Of a stretch of 17,332 bases of DNA, positions 7,013-13,262 are shown in pieces. The DNA is taken from the NCBI GenBank assembly GCA_013824045.1, contig PNND01000011.1, forward strand, positions 1-17,332, given 5' to 3'. Each line of letters begins with the position of its first letter. Position 1 is the stretch's first letter. Below the pieces are notes generated by a model that saw only the letters and a program-made list of their open reading frames with translations, was not told the DNA's origin and did no database searches. The translations under genes were made by a program, and so were the position numbers. The DNA is from Rhodobacter sp. GTDB lineage: Bacteria > Pseudomonadota > Alphaproteobacteria > Rhodobacterales > Rhodobacteraceae.

Positions 7013-7801
7013 ATGGATGGAAGCATGGACCAGTTGGTAACGTATGAACTGCGCGACGAAACCGCCCTGATCGGGCTGAACCGCCCGGCCAAGCGCAACG
7101 CGATCAGTGACCGGGTGGTCGAGGCACTGCATCTGGCCATCGAGCAAGCGCAGCTTGAGGCGAAGGCCGCTGTGATCTTTGGCGAGGGCAAGCATTTCTG
7201 TGCCGGGCTGGACTTGGCCGAACATTCGGAAAAGCCGCTGATTGCCGCCGTTCAGGGGTCGCGCCGCTGGCACAAGATCTTTGACGGCATTGAACGTGGT
7301 GCCATTCCCTTTGTGGTGGCGCTGAAAGGTGCCGTGGTGGGCGGCGGGTTCGAACTGGCTGCAGCCGCGCATGTGCGCGTGGCGGAAGAGACCGCCTTTT
7401 TCGGCCTGCCCGAAGGCACGCGGGGCATCTTTGTGGGCGGTGGCGGGTCGGTGCGGATTGGGCGGCTGATCGGTTCGCATCGCATGACCGACATGATGCT
7501 GACCGGGCGCACGGTGTCGCCCGTGCAGATGGAGCAATGGGGCGGCGTCAGCTATGTCGTGCCCGAAGGTCAGGCATTGGACAAGGCAATCGCCCTTGCC
7601 AAGGTCGCCGCGCAGAATGCACCGATGTCGAATTACGCCATCATCAATGCCCTGCCGCGCATTCGCGACATGTCATCCGAAGACGGGTTGTTTGTGGAAA
7701 GCCTGATGTCGTCTTTGACAAGCGTCACCCCCGAAGCCACCGAACGCCTGCGTGCCTTTCTGGAAAAGCGCACCGCCAAACTTGAAGCGCCAAAGGACTG
7801 A
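7013..7801 (+). CDS. Enoyl-CoA hydratase/isomerase family (crotonase) enzyme acting on hydroxycinnamoyl-CoA
   Basis: This 262-residue crotonase-fold protein has both oxyanion-hole segments (HFCAGLDL with A64-G65, and VVGGGFEL with G110-G111). It keeps two acidic residues 20 apart, E114 in GGFEL and E134 in GLPEG, matching the E144/E164 pair of rat crotonase. Feruloyl-CoA hydratase-lyase (Ech/HCHL of Pseudomonas) has a Ser at the first of these positions, as I recall it. This protein therefore looks like a plain hydratase rather than a hydratase-lyase. The start is uncertain among ATG 7013, 7017 (out of frame) and 7025; 7013 has GGGGGCG at good spacing. The amidohydrolase follows after 5 bp. 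Predicted role: hydration of the hydroxycinnamoyl-CoA double bond. Confidence 0.83.
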   Translation: MDGSMDQLVTYELRDETALIGLNRPAKRNAISDRVVEALHLAIEQAQLEAKAAVIFGEGKHFCAGLDLAEHSEKPLIAAVQGSRRWHKIFDGIERGAIPFVVALKGAVVGGGFELAAAAHVRVAEETAFFGLPEGTRGIFVGGGGSVRIGRLIGSHRMTDMMLTGRTVSPVQMEQWGGVSYVVPEGQALDKAIALAKVAAQNAPMSNYAIINALPRIRDMSSEDGLFVESLMSSLTSVTPEATERLRAFLEKRTAKLEAPKD

Positions 7802-7806
7802 CGCCC

Positions 7807-8682
7807 ATGAACCTTGACGACCTCATTGCAATCGACTTTCACACCCATGCCGAAGAGCCGTGCAACTGTCACCGCGATGATGGCTATAACGAGTTCCAAG
7901 CCGGCATGGCGGCCTATTTCCGCAATCCGGCTGGGTTGAACGGCATGCTGCCCACCGTGCCAGAAACCGCCGCCTATTACCGCGAACGCAAGATTGCAGC
8001 GGTTATCTTTGGCGTCGATGCCGAACGGGAAACCGGGTTTTATCGCCACAACAACGAAGAAATTGCGCAGCTCTGCGCAGAGAACAGCGATATCCTGATC
8101 CCCTTTGCCAGCATCGACCCCGCCAAAGGCAAGCTTGGCGCGCGCAATGCTCGCCGTCTGATACGCGAATTTGGCGTCAAGGGTTTCAAGTTCCACCCGA
8201 CCATGCAGGGGTTCTACCCCAATGATCGCATGGCCTATCCGCTGTACGAGGCGATTGCCGAGGAAGGCGCGATTGCGCTGTTTCACACGGGGCAAACGGG
8301 CGTGGGGTCCGGCATGCGCGGCGGCATGGGCATGCGGCTGAAGTATTCCAACCCGATCCACATTGATGATGTCGCGGTGGATTTTCCTGACATGACCATC
8401 GTTCTGGCCCACCCGTCCTTTCCGTGGACGGAAGAGGGGCTGGCAATCGCCACTCACAAGCCGAACGTCTACATCGACATGTCGGGCTGGTCGCCGAAAT
8501 ACTTTCCGCAGACCTTTGTGCACTATGCCAACACGCTGCTGAAAAAGAAGATGCTGTTCGGGTCTGACTGGCCCGCGATCACGCCGGATCGCTGGCTGAA
8601 AGACTTTGCCGAGATCGCAATCAAGGATGAGGTGCGGCCCCTTATCCTGAAAGAGAACGCGCGGCACATTCTGAAGATGTGA
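7807..8682 (+). CDS. Amidohydrolase-2 family protein, likely 3-aryl-3-ketoacyl-CoA hydrolase
   Basis: This 291-residue metal-dependent TIM-barrel hydrolase of the ACMSD-like group has the HxH motif at 12-14 (DFHTHAE), H160 (LFHTGQTG), H202 (LAHPSFPW) and D254 (FGSDWP). In anaerobic phenylpropanoid degradation of Aromatoleum aromaticum, an amidohydrolase next to a CoA ligase, hydratase and SDR was proposed as the 4-hydroxyphenyl-beta-ketoacyl-CoA hydrolase. The same four partners occur here. It is 5 bp downstream of the crotonase, hence in the same operon. The predicted reaction splits the 3-keto thioester to a hydroxybenzoate and acetyl-CoA. The alternative is a decarboxylase or hydratase on ring-cleavage products, as in other members of this family. 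Confidence 0.72.
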   Translation: MNLDDLIAIDFHTHAEEPCNCHRDDGYNEFQAGMAAYFRNPAGLNGMLPTVPETAAYYRERKIAAVIFGVDAERETGFYRHNNEEIAQLCAENSDILIPFASIDPAKGKLGARNARRLIREFGVKGFKFHPTMQGFYPNDRMAYPLYEAIAEEGAIALFHTGQTGVGSGMRGGMGMRLKYSNPIHIDDVAVDFPDMTIVLAHPSFPWTEEGLAIATHKPNVYIDMSGWSPKYFPQTFVHYANTLLKKKMLFGSDWPAITPDRWLKDFAEIAIKDEVRPLILKENARHILKM

Positions 8683-8687
8683 TCGGG

Positions 8688-8697
8688 ATGTATACAT
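8688..8697. promoter_or_regulatory. Palindromic operator copy 1 (ATGTATACAT) upstream of the GntR gene
   Basis: This perfect 10-bp palindrome lies 45 bp upstream of the GntR start. The same 10-mer recurs only at 9481 and 9556 as far as I could see. TGTATACA fits the TNGTNNACNA-like core bound by FCD-type GntR proteins. An imperfect half-site, TGGATACA, follows at 8724-8731. Autoregulation is inferred. Confidence 0.6.
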
Positions 8698-8742
8698 GAT
8701 GATCCAACCTGTTATCCTGATCATGGATACAGGGGGATGGTC

Positions 8743-9474
8743 ATGACAGCATTGGATCGGGGGGAAACCCATGCGCAGCGGGCCGTCATCACGCTGCGCC
8801 AGCGGATCTTGAATGGTGATCTGCCGGGCGGCACGCGGCTTTTTGAGGTGGCGCTGGCCGAAGAGCTTGGGATATCGCGAACCCCCGTGCGCGCGGCACT
8901 TGCGCGGCTGGCGGAAGAAGCGTTGCTGGACCGTACGTCTGGCGGTGGTTTTGTCGTGCGCAGCTTTGCGGTTGCGGATGTGGTGGACACAATCGAGCTG
9001 CGCGGTGTGCTTGAGGGCACAGCCGCACGGCTTGCAGCCGAACGCGGTGCGCCCGTGGGGCTGCTCACTGAAGCCGACATGATTCTGTGCCAGATCGATG
9101 GGCTTTTTCTGGCGGAACAGTTTGATATGGATGGATATTCGCAGCTGAACACCCAGTTTCACAACTTGCTTGCCCGCCTGTCGCAAAGCGCGGTTCTGAT
9201 CCGCGAAATTGAACGGACAACGGCGCTGCCTTTTGCTTCGCCTTCGGCTTTTCTAGATGACCAGTCGCGTCAGGCTGAGCTGATCAAAACTCTCGCGGCC
9301 GCGCAGGCCCAGCACCGCGCGATCATAGAGGCCATCACAAACCGCGAAGGATTTCGAGCCGAATCACTGGCCCGCGAACATGCCCGCGCGGCGCGGCGGA
9401 ACGTTGAATTTCTGCTGTCGCATGAGCCCGCTCTGCGCGAAGGCGTGCCAAGCCTCGCCATCCTGTCAGCCTGA
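8743..9474 (+). CDS. GntR-family transcriptional regulator, FCD subfamily (VanR-like role)
   Basis: This 243-residue protein has an N-terminal GntR winged helix at about 12-74 (LRQRILNGDLPGGTRL, VALAEELGISRTPVRAALARL, GGGFVVRSF). An all-helical FCD effector domain follows, with the expected metal/ligand residues N136-x-x-F-H140, H191 and H213. ATG 8743 is chosen because AGGGGG at 8731-8736 is well spaced for it and too close to ATG 8737. FCD GntR proteins such as VanR repress vanillate O-demethylase genes and respond to vanillate. The next gene here is a different class of O-demethylase but could respond to the same ligand. Identical palindromes before and after the gene point to control of itself and of ligM. 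Confidence 0.88.
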   Translation: MTALDRGETHAQRAVITLRQRILNGDLPGGTRLFEVALAEELGISRTPVRAALARLAEEALLDRTSGGGFVVRSFAVADVVDTIELRGVLEGTAARLAAERGAPVGLLTEADMILCQIDGLFLAEQFDMDGYSQLNTQFHNLLARLSQSAVLIREIERTTALPFASPSAFLDDQSRQAELIKTLAAAQAQHRAIIEAITNREGFRAESLAREHARAARRNVEFLLSHEPALREGVPSLAILSA

Positions 9475-9480
9475 AAGTAA

Positions 9481-9490
9481 ATGTATACAT
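9481..9490. promoter_or_regulatory. Palindromic operator copy 2 (ATGTATACAT)
   Basis: An exact copy of the 8688 palindrome lies 6 bp after the GntR stop and about 40 bp upstream of the proposed ligM -35 box. Its centre is 75 bp (about seven helical turns) from copy 3, which would allow a repression loop on one face of the DNA. Confidence 0.6.
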
Positions 9491-9528
9491 AATCCAGCCA
9501 TTTTTGCCTTAACTCGCCACATATCGGC

Positions 9529-9557
9529 TTGATCGAGGGCGTTTCTTTCCTGATAAT
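9529..9557 (+). promoter_or_regulatory. Sigma-70-like promoter of the ligM operon
   Basis: TTGATC (9529-9534), a 17-bp spacer, and GATAAT (9552-9557) form a good sigma-70 promoter, with transcription expected to begin near 9564. The -10 box overlaps operator copy 3, so binding there would exclude RNA polymerase. A strong ribosome site, GGGAGGAA (9573-9580), follows before ATG 9586. Confidence 0.58.
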
Positions 9558-9567
9558 GTATACATTA
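9554..9567. promoter_or_regulatory. Palindromic operator copy 3, 14-bp perfect dyad over the ligM -10 box
   Basis: TAATGTATACATTA is a perfect 14-bp palindrome containing the same ATGTATACAT core as copies 1 and 2. It is the most extended copy and overlaps the proposed -10 box of ligM (9552-9557). This fits direct repression by the adjacent GntR protein. Confidence 0.65.
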
Positions 9568-9585
9568 GTTCAGGGAGGAACACAC

Positions 9586-10989
9586 ATGGCCCAAAGCCTT
9601 TCCACCGTAATGGCTGCCGCTGGCAACCCGGTCACCATGCTGCGCAATTCAAAAGCGGGGATGTATGTCTATCCCGTCGTAGCGCCGGAATTCCAGAACT
9701 GGCGCAACGAACAGGTGGCCTGGCGGCAATCTGCCGTCCTGTTCGACCAAAGCCACCATATGGATGAAGTCATCGTCGAAGGTCCGGACGCGACCGCCTT
9801 TCTGTCGCAGCACGGCATCAATTCCTTTGCCAACTTTGACATGAACCGCGCCAAGCATTTTGTGCCGGTCACGCCCAACGGCCATGTGATCGGCGACCAC
9901 ATCATCTTCCGCGAGCGCGAGGACAAATACATCCTTGTGGGGCGCGCACCGACGTCGAACTGGCTGATGTTCTGCGCAGCCTATGGCAAGTGGAACGTGC
10001 GCCTGCGCTATGACCCGCGCAGCCCCAGCCGCCCCGAGGGAGAGCGGGTGCTGCGTGAACATTACCGCTATCAGATTCAAGGTCCCGACGCACCGAAGAT
10101 CTTCGAGAAAATGAACGGCGGGCCGGTGCCGGACATCAAGTTCTTCCATGTCGATTGGATCAACATCGGGTCGAAAAAGGTGCAGGCGCTGCGCCACGGT
10201 ATGTCGGGCGCACCGGGTCTGGAAATCTGGGGGCCGTACAAGGACAAGGATTACATCCAGTCGACCATCCTGCAGGCCGCCCGCGATGCAGGCGTGAATC
10301 TGGTGCAGTGCGGCAGCCGTGCTTATTCGACCAACACGCTGGAATCTGGCTGGATCCCGTCGCCCTTGCCGGGCATCTACACGGGCGATGGCATGTTGAA
10401 GGACTATCGCGACTGGCTGGGTGCTGACAGCTATGAGGCAGCGGGCGCGATCGGCGGCAGTTTTGTGTCAGGCAACATCGAAGACTACTACGTCAACCCG
10501 TTTGAACTGGGCTATGACTTCTACATCGGCTGGAAGAAGGATGACTTCATCGGCAAGGCCGCGCTGCAAGCCATGAAGGGCAGCCCGAAGAACCGCAAAA
10601 AAGTGACGTTCGAGTGGAACCGCGACGATGTGCTGAAGGTCATCGCATCGAACTTTGAACCGGGCGTTCCGTTCAAATGGATCGACTTCCCGCAGCCCAA
10701 CTATGCGTCCTCCAGCGCCGATATGGTGATGAAGGGCGACAAGATGGTGGGGATGAGCATGTTCAACGGTTATTCCTATAACGAACGCACCATGCTGTCG
10801 CTTGGTGTCGTGGCGCAGGACGTGCAGGAAAATGATATCCTGACCCTGAAGTGGGGCGAGCCGGAAACCACCGGCAAGACCAGCACCGAGCCGCATCGGC
10901 AGACGGAAATCCGTGTGCGCGTGGCCTCGACGCCCTATTCGGCCGAAGCGCGTACGAATTACGCGGACAGCTGGCGCACCAAGCGCTGA
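9586..10989 (+). CDS. ligM: Tetrahydrofolate-dependent aromatic O-demethylase (LigM/DesA type)
   Basis: This 467-residue protein of the GcvT-like (aminomethyltransferase T) family moves the methyl group of vanillate, 3-O-methylgallate or syringate to tetrahydrofolate, giving protocatechuate, gallate or 3-O-methylgallate. It matches what I recall of Sphingobium SYK-6 LigM (471 residues) over its whole length. Shared stretches include AGMYVYPVVAPEFQNWR, VLFDQSHHM, PVTPNGHVIGD, RHGMSGAPGLEIWGPY and NTLESGWIPSPLP. Y247 in GSRAY and R120 in VGRAP fall at or near positions reported as important in LigM. ATG 9586 is fixed by the GGGAGGAA ribosome site; an upstream in-frame start at 9529 would lie in the promoter. 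Sequence alone does not separate LigM from DesA substrate preference. No folate-recycling gene is present here. A terminator follows at 11008. Confidence 0.92.
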   Translation: MAQSLSTVMAAAGNPVTMLRNSKAGMYVYPVVAPEFQNWRNEQVAWRQSAVLFDQSHHMDEVIVEGPDATAFLSQHGINSFANFDMNRAKHFVPVTPNGHVIGDHIIFREREDKYILVGRAPTSNWLMFCAAYGKWNVRLRYDPRSPSRPEGERVLREHYRYQIQGPDAPKIFEKMNGGPVPDIKFFHVDWINIGSKKVQALRHGMSGAPGLEIWGPYKDKDYIQSTILQAARDAGVNLVQCGSRAYSTNTLESGWIPSPLPGIYTGDGMLKDYRDWLGADSYEAAGAIGGSFVSGNIEDYYVNPFELGYDFYIGWKKDDFIGKAALQAMKGSPKNRKKVTFEWNRDDVLKVIASNFEPGVPFKWIDFPQPNYASSSADMVMKGDKMVGMSMFNGYSYNERTMLSLGVVAQDVQENDILTLKWGEPETTGKTSTEPHRQTEIRVRVASTPYSAEARTNYADSWRTKR

Positions 10990-11007
10990 GTTTCTCCCTG
11001 ACAACTT

Positions 11008-11036
11008 GGGGCGCCCTTTGCGGGGCGTCCCTTTTT
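11008..11036 (+). terminator. Rho-independent terminator between ligM and the hydrolase-ligA gene
   Basis: GGGGCGCCC (11008-11016) pairs with GGGCGTCCC (11023-11031) over nine pairs with one G-U, with a 6-base loop, and is followed by five T (11032-11036). The next gene starts only 16 bp later, with its AGGA ribosome site inside that gap. There is no room for an independent promoter downstream, so the hairpin probably attenuates rather than ends the operon. Confidence 0.75.
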
Positions 11037-11051
11037 GCGAAGGATTGCCTG

Positions 11052-12089
11052 ATGCCGACCTTGCTTCTGATCCCGGGCCTTGTGTCCGATGGCTTTGTCT
11101 GGACCGCTGTGACGGCCATGCTACCCAGCGTTGTGGCGGATGTGACGTCACAGGCCAGCATCCCCGACATGGCGCGCGATCTGCTGGCCCGGCATCCGGG
11201 GCGGCTGATCCTCGCGGGCCATTCGATGGGCGGGCGTGTTGCCATGGAAATGGCGCGGCAGGCACCCGGGCGCATTGCCGGGATGGCACTGTTGAACACC
11301 GGGATGCACCCAAGGCGTGAGGGTGAAGAGGCCAAGCGGCAAGCGATGATTGATCTTGCCCATGGTCATGGGATGGCAGAGCTGGCAGCCAAATGGTTGC
11401 CAGGCATGATGAACAGTGAAGCGACGCCTGACCCGAAGCTGATGGCCGACCTGACCGCGATGGTCTGTCGGATGACGCCCGAGATACACGAACGCCAGTT
11501 GCGCGCCTTGCTGTCGCGACCGAATGCTGCGGCAAGCCTGACCTTCAGGGGCCCGATGCTGCTGATCACCGGCGCGCAGGATGTCTGGAGTCCGGTCGCC
11601 CAGCATCAGGATATTGCCCGCCTGTGCCCGCAGGCCCGGCTAGAGATTGTGGCTGATGCAGGCCATTTTGCCCCTGTTGAGCAGCCCGGTGTGGTGGCAA
11701 ATCTGTTGGCCGATTGGGCGCGCGACGTGGCGGTTGCTGATGCAGGGATTGACCGCATCCCGGACACGCCGCTGTTTGACCGCCCGCGCGCCAATGCTGG
11801 GTTTGCGCTGAACAAGATGGCCATGGGCCTATCCACGCCCGAGGGGCGCGCGGCGTTTCTGGCGGATGAGCGGGCCTATCTTGACCGCTTCAAGCTTACC
11901 CCGGAACAGCGTGCGGCCGTGCTGGCACGGGATTGGGAGGAAATGGTCCGGCTGGGCGGGAACCTGTTCTATATCCTGAAGATTTCGGCTGTGGACCCAA
12001 CGCCTATTCGCGCCATCGGGGCGGCTCAGGCGGGGCTAAGTCTTGATGCGTTTCTGGAAACACGGCTGGGGAAGGTGACCAATGGCTAA
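11052..12089 (+). CDS. Fusion protein: alpha/beta hydrolase joined to LigA-type dioxygenase small subunit
   Basis: This 345-residue protein has two unrelated domains. Residues 1 to about 225 are an alpha/beta hydrolase: LLLIPGL oxyanion region, nucleophile elbow G56-H-S58-M-G60, acid D177 in TGAQD, and H205 in DAGHFAP, a complete triad. After a short linker (about 226-245), residues about 250-340 are a LigA domain (protocatechuate 4,5-dioxygenase alpha chain): LNKMAMGLSTPEGRAAFLAD, ERAYLDRFKLTPEQ, RDWEEMVRLGGNLFYILKI. The frame is unbroken across the junction. ATG 11052 has AAGGA upstream and starts directly at the hydrolase fold. The stop overlaps ligB by 8 bp, so the LigA part is made in step with its catalytic partner. 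LigA alone is about 120-140 residues. The hydrolase may act on a lactone or methyl ester formed after ring opening; that is inference. Confidence 0.88.
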   Translation: MPTLLLIPGLVSDGFVWTAVTAMLPSVVADVTSQASIPDMARDLLARHPGRLILAGHSMGGRVAMEMARQAPGRIAGMALLNTGMHPRREGEEAKRQAMIDLAHGHGMAELAAKWLPGMMNSEATPDPKLMADLTAMVCRMTPEIHERQLRALLSRPNAAASLTFRGPMLLITGAQDVWSPVAQHQDIARLCPQARLEIVADAGHFAPVEQPGVVANLLADWARDVAVADAGIDRIPDTPLFDRPRANAGFALNKMAMGLSTPEGRAAFLADERAYLDRFKLTPEQRAAVLARDWEEMVRLGGNLFYILKISAVDPTPIRAIGAAQAGLSLDAFLETRLGKVTNG

Positions 12090-12921
12090 ACTGATTGGCG
12101 GCTTGGGCACAAGCCATGTGCCCTCAATCGCGGCGGCCCTGGACAAGGGGTTGCGCGACAGCGACGAATGGAAGCCGTTCTTTGACGGTTATGTCCCGGC
12201 GCAAGACTGGGTGGCGGCACAAAAGCCCGACATCGCGGTTGTGGTATTCAACGACCACGGCAATGCGTTCTTTCTGGACCGCGTGCCAACCTTGGCGCTT
12301 GGCGTGGCCGAAAGCTATGCCCCGATCGATGAAGGTTGGGGGCCGCGCCCGGTGCCCGCCTTTGAAGGGGCGACAGACTTTGCATGGCATCTGGCGGATC
12401 AGATGGTGTCTGGCCATTTCGATCCATTGATCTGCCGCGAGCTTGACGTCGATCACGGCATGCAGGTGCCGATGGAACTGGTCTTTGGCAGGCCTGCGGC
12501 ATGGCCGGTCAAGGTGGTGCCCATTCTGGTGAACACGATCCAGTATCCGATCCCCACGCCGCAGCGGATGTGGGATCTCGGATGCGTTCTGCGGGCGGCC
12601 ATCGAAAGCTGGCCCACGGATGAAAGGGTGATCGTGCTGGGTACTGGCGGGCTGTCGCATCAGTTGCAAGGCGCGCGGGCGGGCTACATCAACCCCGCAG
12701 AAGACCGTAAATGGATTGCCGATATCGGCCCGAACCCGCAACGCTACCGTGACATGAGCCGCGAAGACTATGTCGAGGTCTTCGGGTCTGAAGGAGCGGA
12801 ACTGATCATGTGGCTGGTGATGCGCGGCTGTATGAACGCGCAGGTCAACACCCTGCACCGCCATTACTTTGCCCCTGCTTCGATGACCGGCGCGGGCATG
12901 GTTTTGCTGGAGAACGCCTGA
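12082..12921 (+). CDS. ligB: 4,5-extradiol dioxygenase catalytic subunit (protocatechuate/gallate type, LigB)
   Basis: This 279-residue class III extradiol dioxygenase beta subunit opens the ring of protocatechuate, gallate or 3-O-methylgallate at the 4,5 position using non-haem iron(II). Iron ligands line up with SYK-6 LigB (H12, H61, E242) as H12 in GTSHVPS, H59 in FNDHGNAFF and E240 in SEGAEL. The catalytic base H195 corresponds to H193 in GGLSHQL. Length equals that of a free LigB, so the two-subunit enzyme needs the LigA domain fused to the hydrolase upstream. ATG 12082 overlaps that gene by 8 bp and has GGGGAAGG just before it. The stop overlaps the YciI-like gene (TGATG). Which substrate it prefers cannot be read from sequence. 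Confidence 0.92.
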   Translation: MAKLIGGLGTSHVPSIAAALDKGLRDSDEWKPFFDGYVPAQDWVAAQKPDIAVVVFNDHGNAFFLDRVPTLALGVAESYAPIDEGWGPRPVPAFEGATDFAWHLADQMVSGHFDPLICRELDVDHGMQVPMELVFGRPAAWPVKVVPILVNTIQYPIPTPQRMWDLGCVLRAAIESWPTDERVIVLGTGGLSHQLQGARAGYINPAEDRKWIADIGPNPQRYRDMSREDYVEVFGSEGAELIMWLVMRGCMNAQVNTLHRHYFAPASMTGAGMVLLENA

Positions 12922-13244
12922 TGTACTTCCTGATGATCTGTCCGCATCATTCCGGTGCTGAAATTGCCGCACGGCGCGATCAGTTGCGCCCGCAGCACCG
13001 CGAGTGGGTGGCCTCGGGCGGAGGCGGCCTTGCGCGCGTTCTGACAGGGTCTGCCTTGTGGAACGATACGGGCGAAGGGATTGGCAACTTCGGCATCATC
13101 GAAGCCGCCGATGAAACCGCAGCCCGTGCCTTTGCAAACGGCGATCCCTTTGCCAAAGGCGGGGTGATCAAGCGTGTTGAACTGACGCGGATGGCCGACA
13201 CGTTTCAGGCAGGCAGGATACAGCCATTGACGGTTGTGGCCTGA
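12921..13244 (+). CDS. YciI-like (YCII domain) small protein of unknown function
   Basis: This 107-residue protein has the ferredoxin-like YCII domain, including the conserved His and Asp (H26 in RPQHREWV and D75 in NGDPFAKGG) that form the family's proposed active pair. VIKRVELTRM is the usual closing strand. ATG 12921 overlaps the ligB stop by one base (TGATG), so it belongs to the ligM-ligA-ligB operon. YCII proteins resemble muconolactone isomerase in fold and often sit in aromatic operons, but few have a known reaction. Here it may isomerise or otherwise process the semialdehyde or lactone made by LigAB. That is a guess. Confidence 0.78.
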   Translation: MYFLMICPHHSGAEIAARRDQLRPQHREWVASGGGGLARVLTGSALWNDTGEGIGNFGIIEAADETAARAFANGDPFAKGGVIKRVELTRMADTFQAGRIQPLTVVA

Positions 13245-13250
13245 GGCCAC
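13236..13250. terminator. Perfect hairpin between convergent genes, possible weak terminator
   Basis: GTGGCC (13236-13241) and GGCCAC (13245-13250) are separated only by the TGA stop of the YciI-like gene. The symmetric stem would form on either strand in the 18-bp gap before the convergent intradiol gene. No T-tract follows, so termination would be weak or would need Rho. Confidence 0.3.
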
Positions 13251-13262
13251 GGCAAGGCCGCA

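Noticed and set aside
7633..9186. Long leftward open frame of 517 codons across the crotonase, amidohydrolase and GntR genes
   Set aside because: It runs antisense to three well-supported genes, shows no recognisable domain and is rich in His/Arg/Gln as expected from antisense GC-rich codons.
9529..9585. Upstream in-frame start for the LigM-type protein
   Set aside because: This stretch holds the -35 and -10 boxes and the operator palindrome, and GGGAGGAA points to ATG 9586.
11008..11036. GC-rich repeat read as a riboswitch or small RNA
   Set aside because: Stem, loop and T-tract are those of a plain rho-independent terminator, with no further conserved structure.
10468..11535. Leftward open frame of 355 codons over ligM and the hydrolase-ligA gene
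   Set aside because: It crosses the terminator and two confident genes in antisense and has no domain.
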